Assembly (NCBI GenBank): GCA_017610505.1
Contig: JAFCBX010000045.1
Span: 1-6,525 of the forward strand
Direction of reading: 5' to 3'
From: Methanosarcinales archaeon
GTDB taxonomy: Archaea > Nanobdellota > Nanobdellia > Woesearchaeales > CG1-02-33-12
DNA length: 6,525 nucleotides
The translations under genes and the position numbers were made by a program. The notes beneath the pieces are model-generated. The model did not search any database. It saw only the letters and a list, made by a program, of their open reading frames with translations, and had not been told where the DNA came from. Shown one piece after another: positions 5,917 to 6,525 of the stretch. Numbering within the stretch: the first letter of the stretch is position 1; every line of letters begins with the position of its first letter.

Positions 5917-5938
5917 ATTTTATAAATTTGTATAATTA

Positions 5939-5948
5939 ATATTTAAAT
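5939..5948 (-). promoter_or_regulatory. TATA box for the 61-aa membrane protein
   Basis: On the minus strand this reads ATTTAAATAT, centred about 27 bp before the ATG at 5916. It points away from the box at 5966, the two centres lying only about 27 bp apart. Confidence 0.65.
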
Positions 5949-5965
5949 CTATTGAAAAACAAAAA

Positions 5966-5974
5966 TTTTAAATA
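5966..5974 (+). promoter_or_regulatory. TATA box for the 62-aa membrane protein
   Basis: TTTTAAATA with a preceding A-rich BRE-like stretch, about 49 bp before the ATG at 6019. Transcription near 5996 would give a leader of roughly 20 bases containing the Shine-Dalgarno site. Confidence 0.65.
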
Positions 5975-6006
5975 GTTGTAATATTATTATATGTTCACTT
6001 AATCTT

Positions 6007-6013
6007 TGAGGTG
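6007..6013 (+). promoter_or_regulatory. Shine-Dalgarno site for the 62-aa membrane protein
   Basis: TGAGGTG, a seven-base match to the archaeal anti-Shine-Dalgarno sequence, ends five bases before the ATG at 6019 and fixes that start. Confidence 0.75.
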
Positions 6014-6018
6014 GAAAA

Positions 6019-6207
6019 ATGAAAGAAAGAACAAGGGATTCAATAAAAAAATCTTTTAAAATTATACTTGGTCTGCTATTAATAATAGCAGGAGTATGTG
6101 GTTGTATAAGATGGTGGCCGCAGTTATTAAGCCTCATAATGGGGGCAATAGGTCCTATTGTTATCCTTATAGGGTTGATGTTTGTCTTTATAGGATTTTC
6201 TGATTAA
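6019..6207 (+). CDS. Small two-helix membrane protein (62 aa), unknown function
   Basis: This is a 62-residue protein with a charged head (MKERTRDSIKKSFK), a membrane helix at about 14-30, a short IRWWPQ turn, and a second helix at about 36-60 ending in GFSD. Small proteins of this build are, from memory, common in DPANN archaeal genomes, but I know no assigned function. Good evidence for expression: a TATA box, a strong Shine-Dalgarno site and a T-run directly after the stop. It shares a compact divergent promoter with the 61-aa membrane protein and runs tail-to-tail into aIF2 gamma (5-bp gap). A weak likeness to the 115-aa protein (GP followed by ILIG) is not enough to call homology. Confidence 0.78.
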   Translation: MKERTRDSIKKSFKIILGLLLIIAGVCGCIRWWPQLLSLIMGAIGPIVILIGLMFVFIGFSD

Positions 6208-6208
6208 A

Positions 6209-6222
6209 TTTTTTATTCTTTT
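6209..6222 (+). terminator. Poly-T terminator after the 62-aa gene
   Basis: Six T's, then A, TTC and four more T's begin two bases after the stop codon at 6207. They overlap the 3' end of the opposing aIF2 gamma gene. Confidence 0.55.
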
Positions 6223-6525
6223 ATAATCCCATAACCTATTAGGCGCCATCTTGTGCCTATTCTTCTTGATATAGAAATCCTTGAGCCCTGCTCTGCACAA
6301 ACCGGAATCTTTAGGCTGCAGCCAATACCATCTTTTTTAAGTTCTGTAACAAAGCCAATAGTGGCTGCAGAGTTTACATTTAGCATAAGAACCTCTTTTG
6401 GTTTTATCTGCTCTACAGCTATGTCATCTTTAAGTCCAACAACTCTTTCAAGGAGATGTGTTTCAAGTATAAGATTATACCAGACTTTTGGCAGCATGCC
6501 TTTTTTTCCAACAACAGACCCGGTT
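6213..6525 (-). CDS. Translation initiation factor aIF2 subunit gamma, C-terminal part (cut by window edge)
   Basis: The last 103 codons of archaeal/eukaryotic IF2 gamma, the GTPase subunit that carries initiator Met-tRNA to the small ribosomal subunit. The frame is open through the window edge (TGSVVGKKGMLPKVW, matching the family's TG-x-VVG-x-PG start of the C-terminal barrel), so the Met at 6497 is internal. The diagnostic C-terminal block is PVCAEQGSRISISRRIGTRW followed by RLIGYGII. EVLMLNVNSAATIGFVTEL matches the family's beta-barrel domain III. The GTP-binding domain lies outside the window. The protein ends at the usual place, so the visible part looks intact. Confidence 0.95.
   Translation of the reverse strand, partial: TGSVVGKKGMLPKVWYNLILETHLLERVVGLKDDIAVEQIKPKEVLMLNVNSAATIGFVTELKKDGIGCSLKIPVCAEQGSRISISRRIGTRWRLIGYGIIKE

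Noticed and set aside
1..6525. CRISPR array, insertion sequence or phage/defence genes
   Set aside because: No regularly spaced direct repeats, terminal inverted repeats, transposase, integrase or nuclease motifs are visible; the genes are mainly housekeeping or small membrane proteins.

Overview
The window reads as chromosomal DNA of an archaeon. It carries archaeal/eukaryotic-type information genes: ribosomal proteins eL33 (L35Ae) and eL21, RNA polymerase subunit Rpo4/RpoF, DUF655, and the C-terminus of translation factor aIF2 gamma. TATA boxes lie about 27-32 bp upstream of most start codons. The DNA is AT-rich, spacers are very short, and many small or unassigned membrane proteins sit between housekeeping genes. 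This fits a small-genome lineage, most plausibly DPANN (Woesearchaeota/Pacearchaeota-like). That placement is inference from style, not from a phylogenetic marker.

Layout: (1) 1-1473 (+), a TldD/PmbA-family metallopeptidase cut by the left edge. (2) 1551-1808 (+), eL33 from its own promoter, meeting tail-to-tail (2 bp gap) a minus-strand pair of membrane proteins: a 115-aa internally duplicated four-helix protein and a 329-aa secreted-type multi-helix protein with a long cationic helical tail. (3) 3185-3301, a divergent promoter region, then eL21-RpoF as a two-gene operon ending in a poly-T terminator. (4) DUF655 with its own TATA box, meeting tail-to-tail (2 bp gap) a 354-aa helical, partly TPR-like protein of unknown function. 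(5) Two small two-helix membrane proteins (61 and 62 aa) facing away from each other across a compact promoter. (6) The C-terminal 103 codons of aIF2 gamma on the minus strand, cut by the right edge.

How the genes relate: eL21, RpoF and DUF655 form a well-known archaeal cluster joining ribosome and transcription components. KsgA/Dim1, which often follows, is not in the expected place. The membrane proteins and the 354-aa protein are unassigned and are the least explained parts. I see no mobile element, CRISPR array, RNA gene or phage gene, and no gene-free stretch longer than about 120 bases.

I did not find a clearly new multi-gene system. The best leads are a TldD-like protein whose metal motif is spaced HExxxxHH instead of HExxxH, a membrane protein whose two copies share 16 identical residues despite heavy synonymous divergence, and a split between leaderless genes and two membrane-protein genes with strong Shine-Dalgarno sites.
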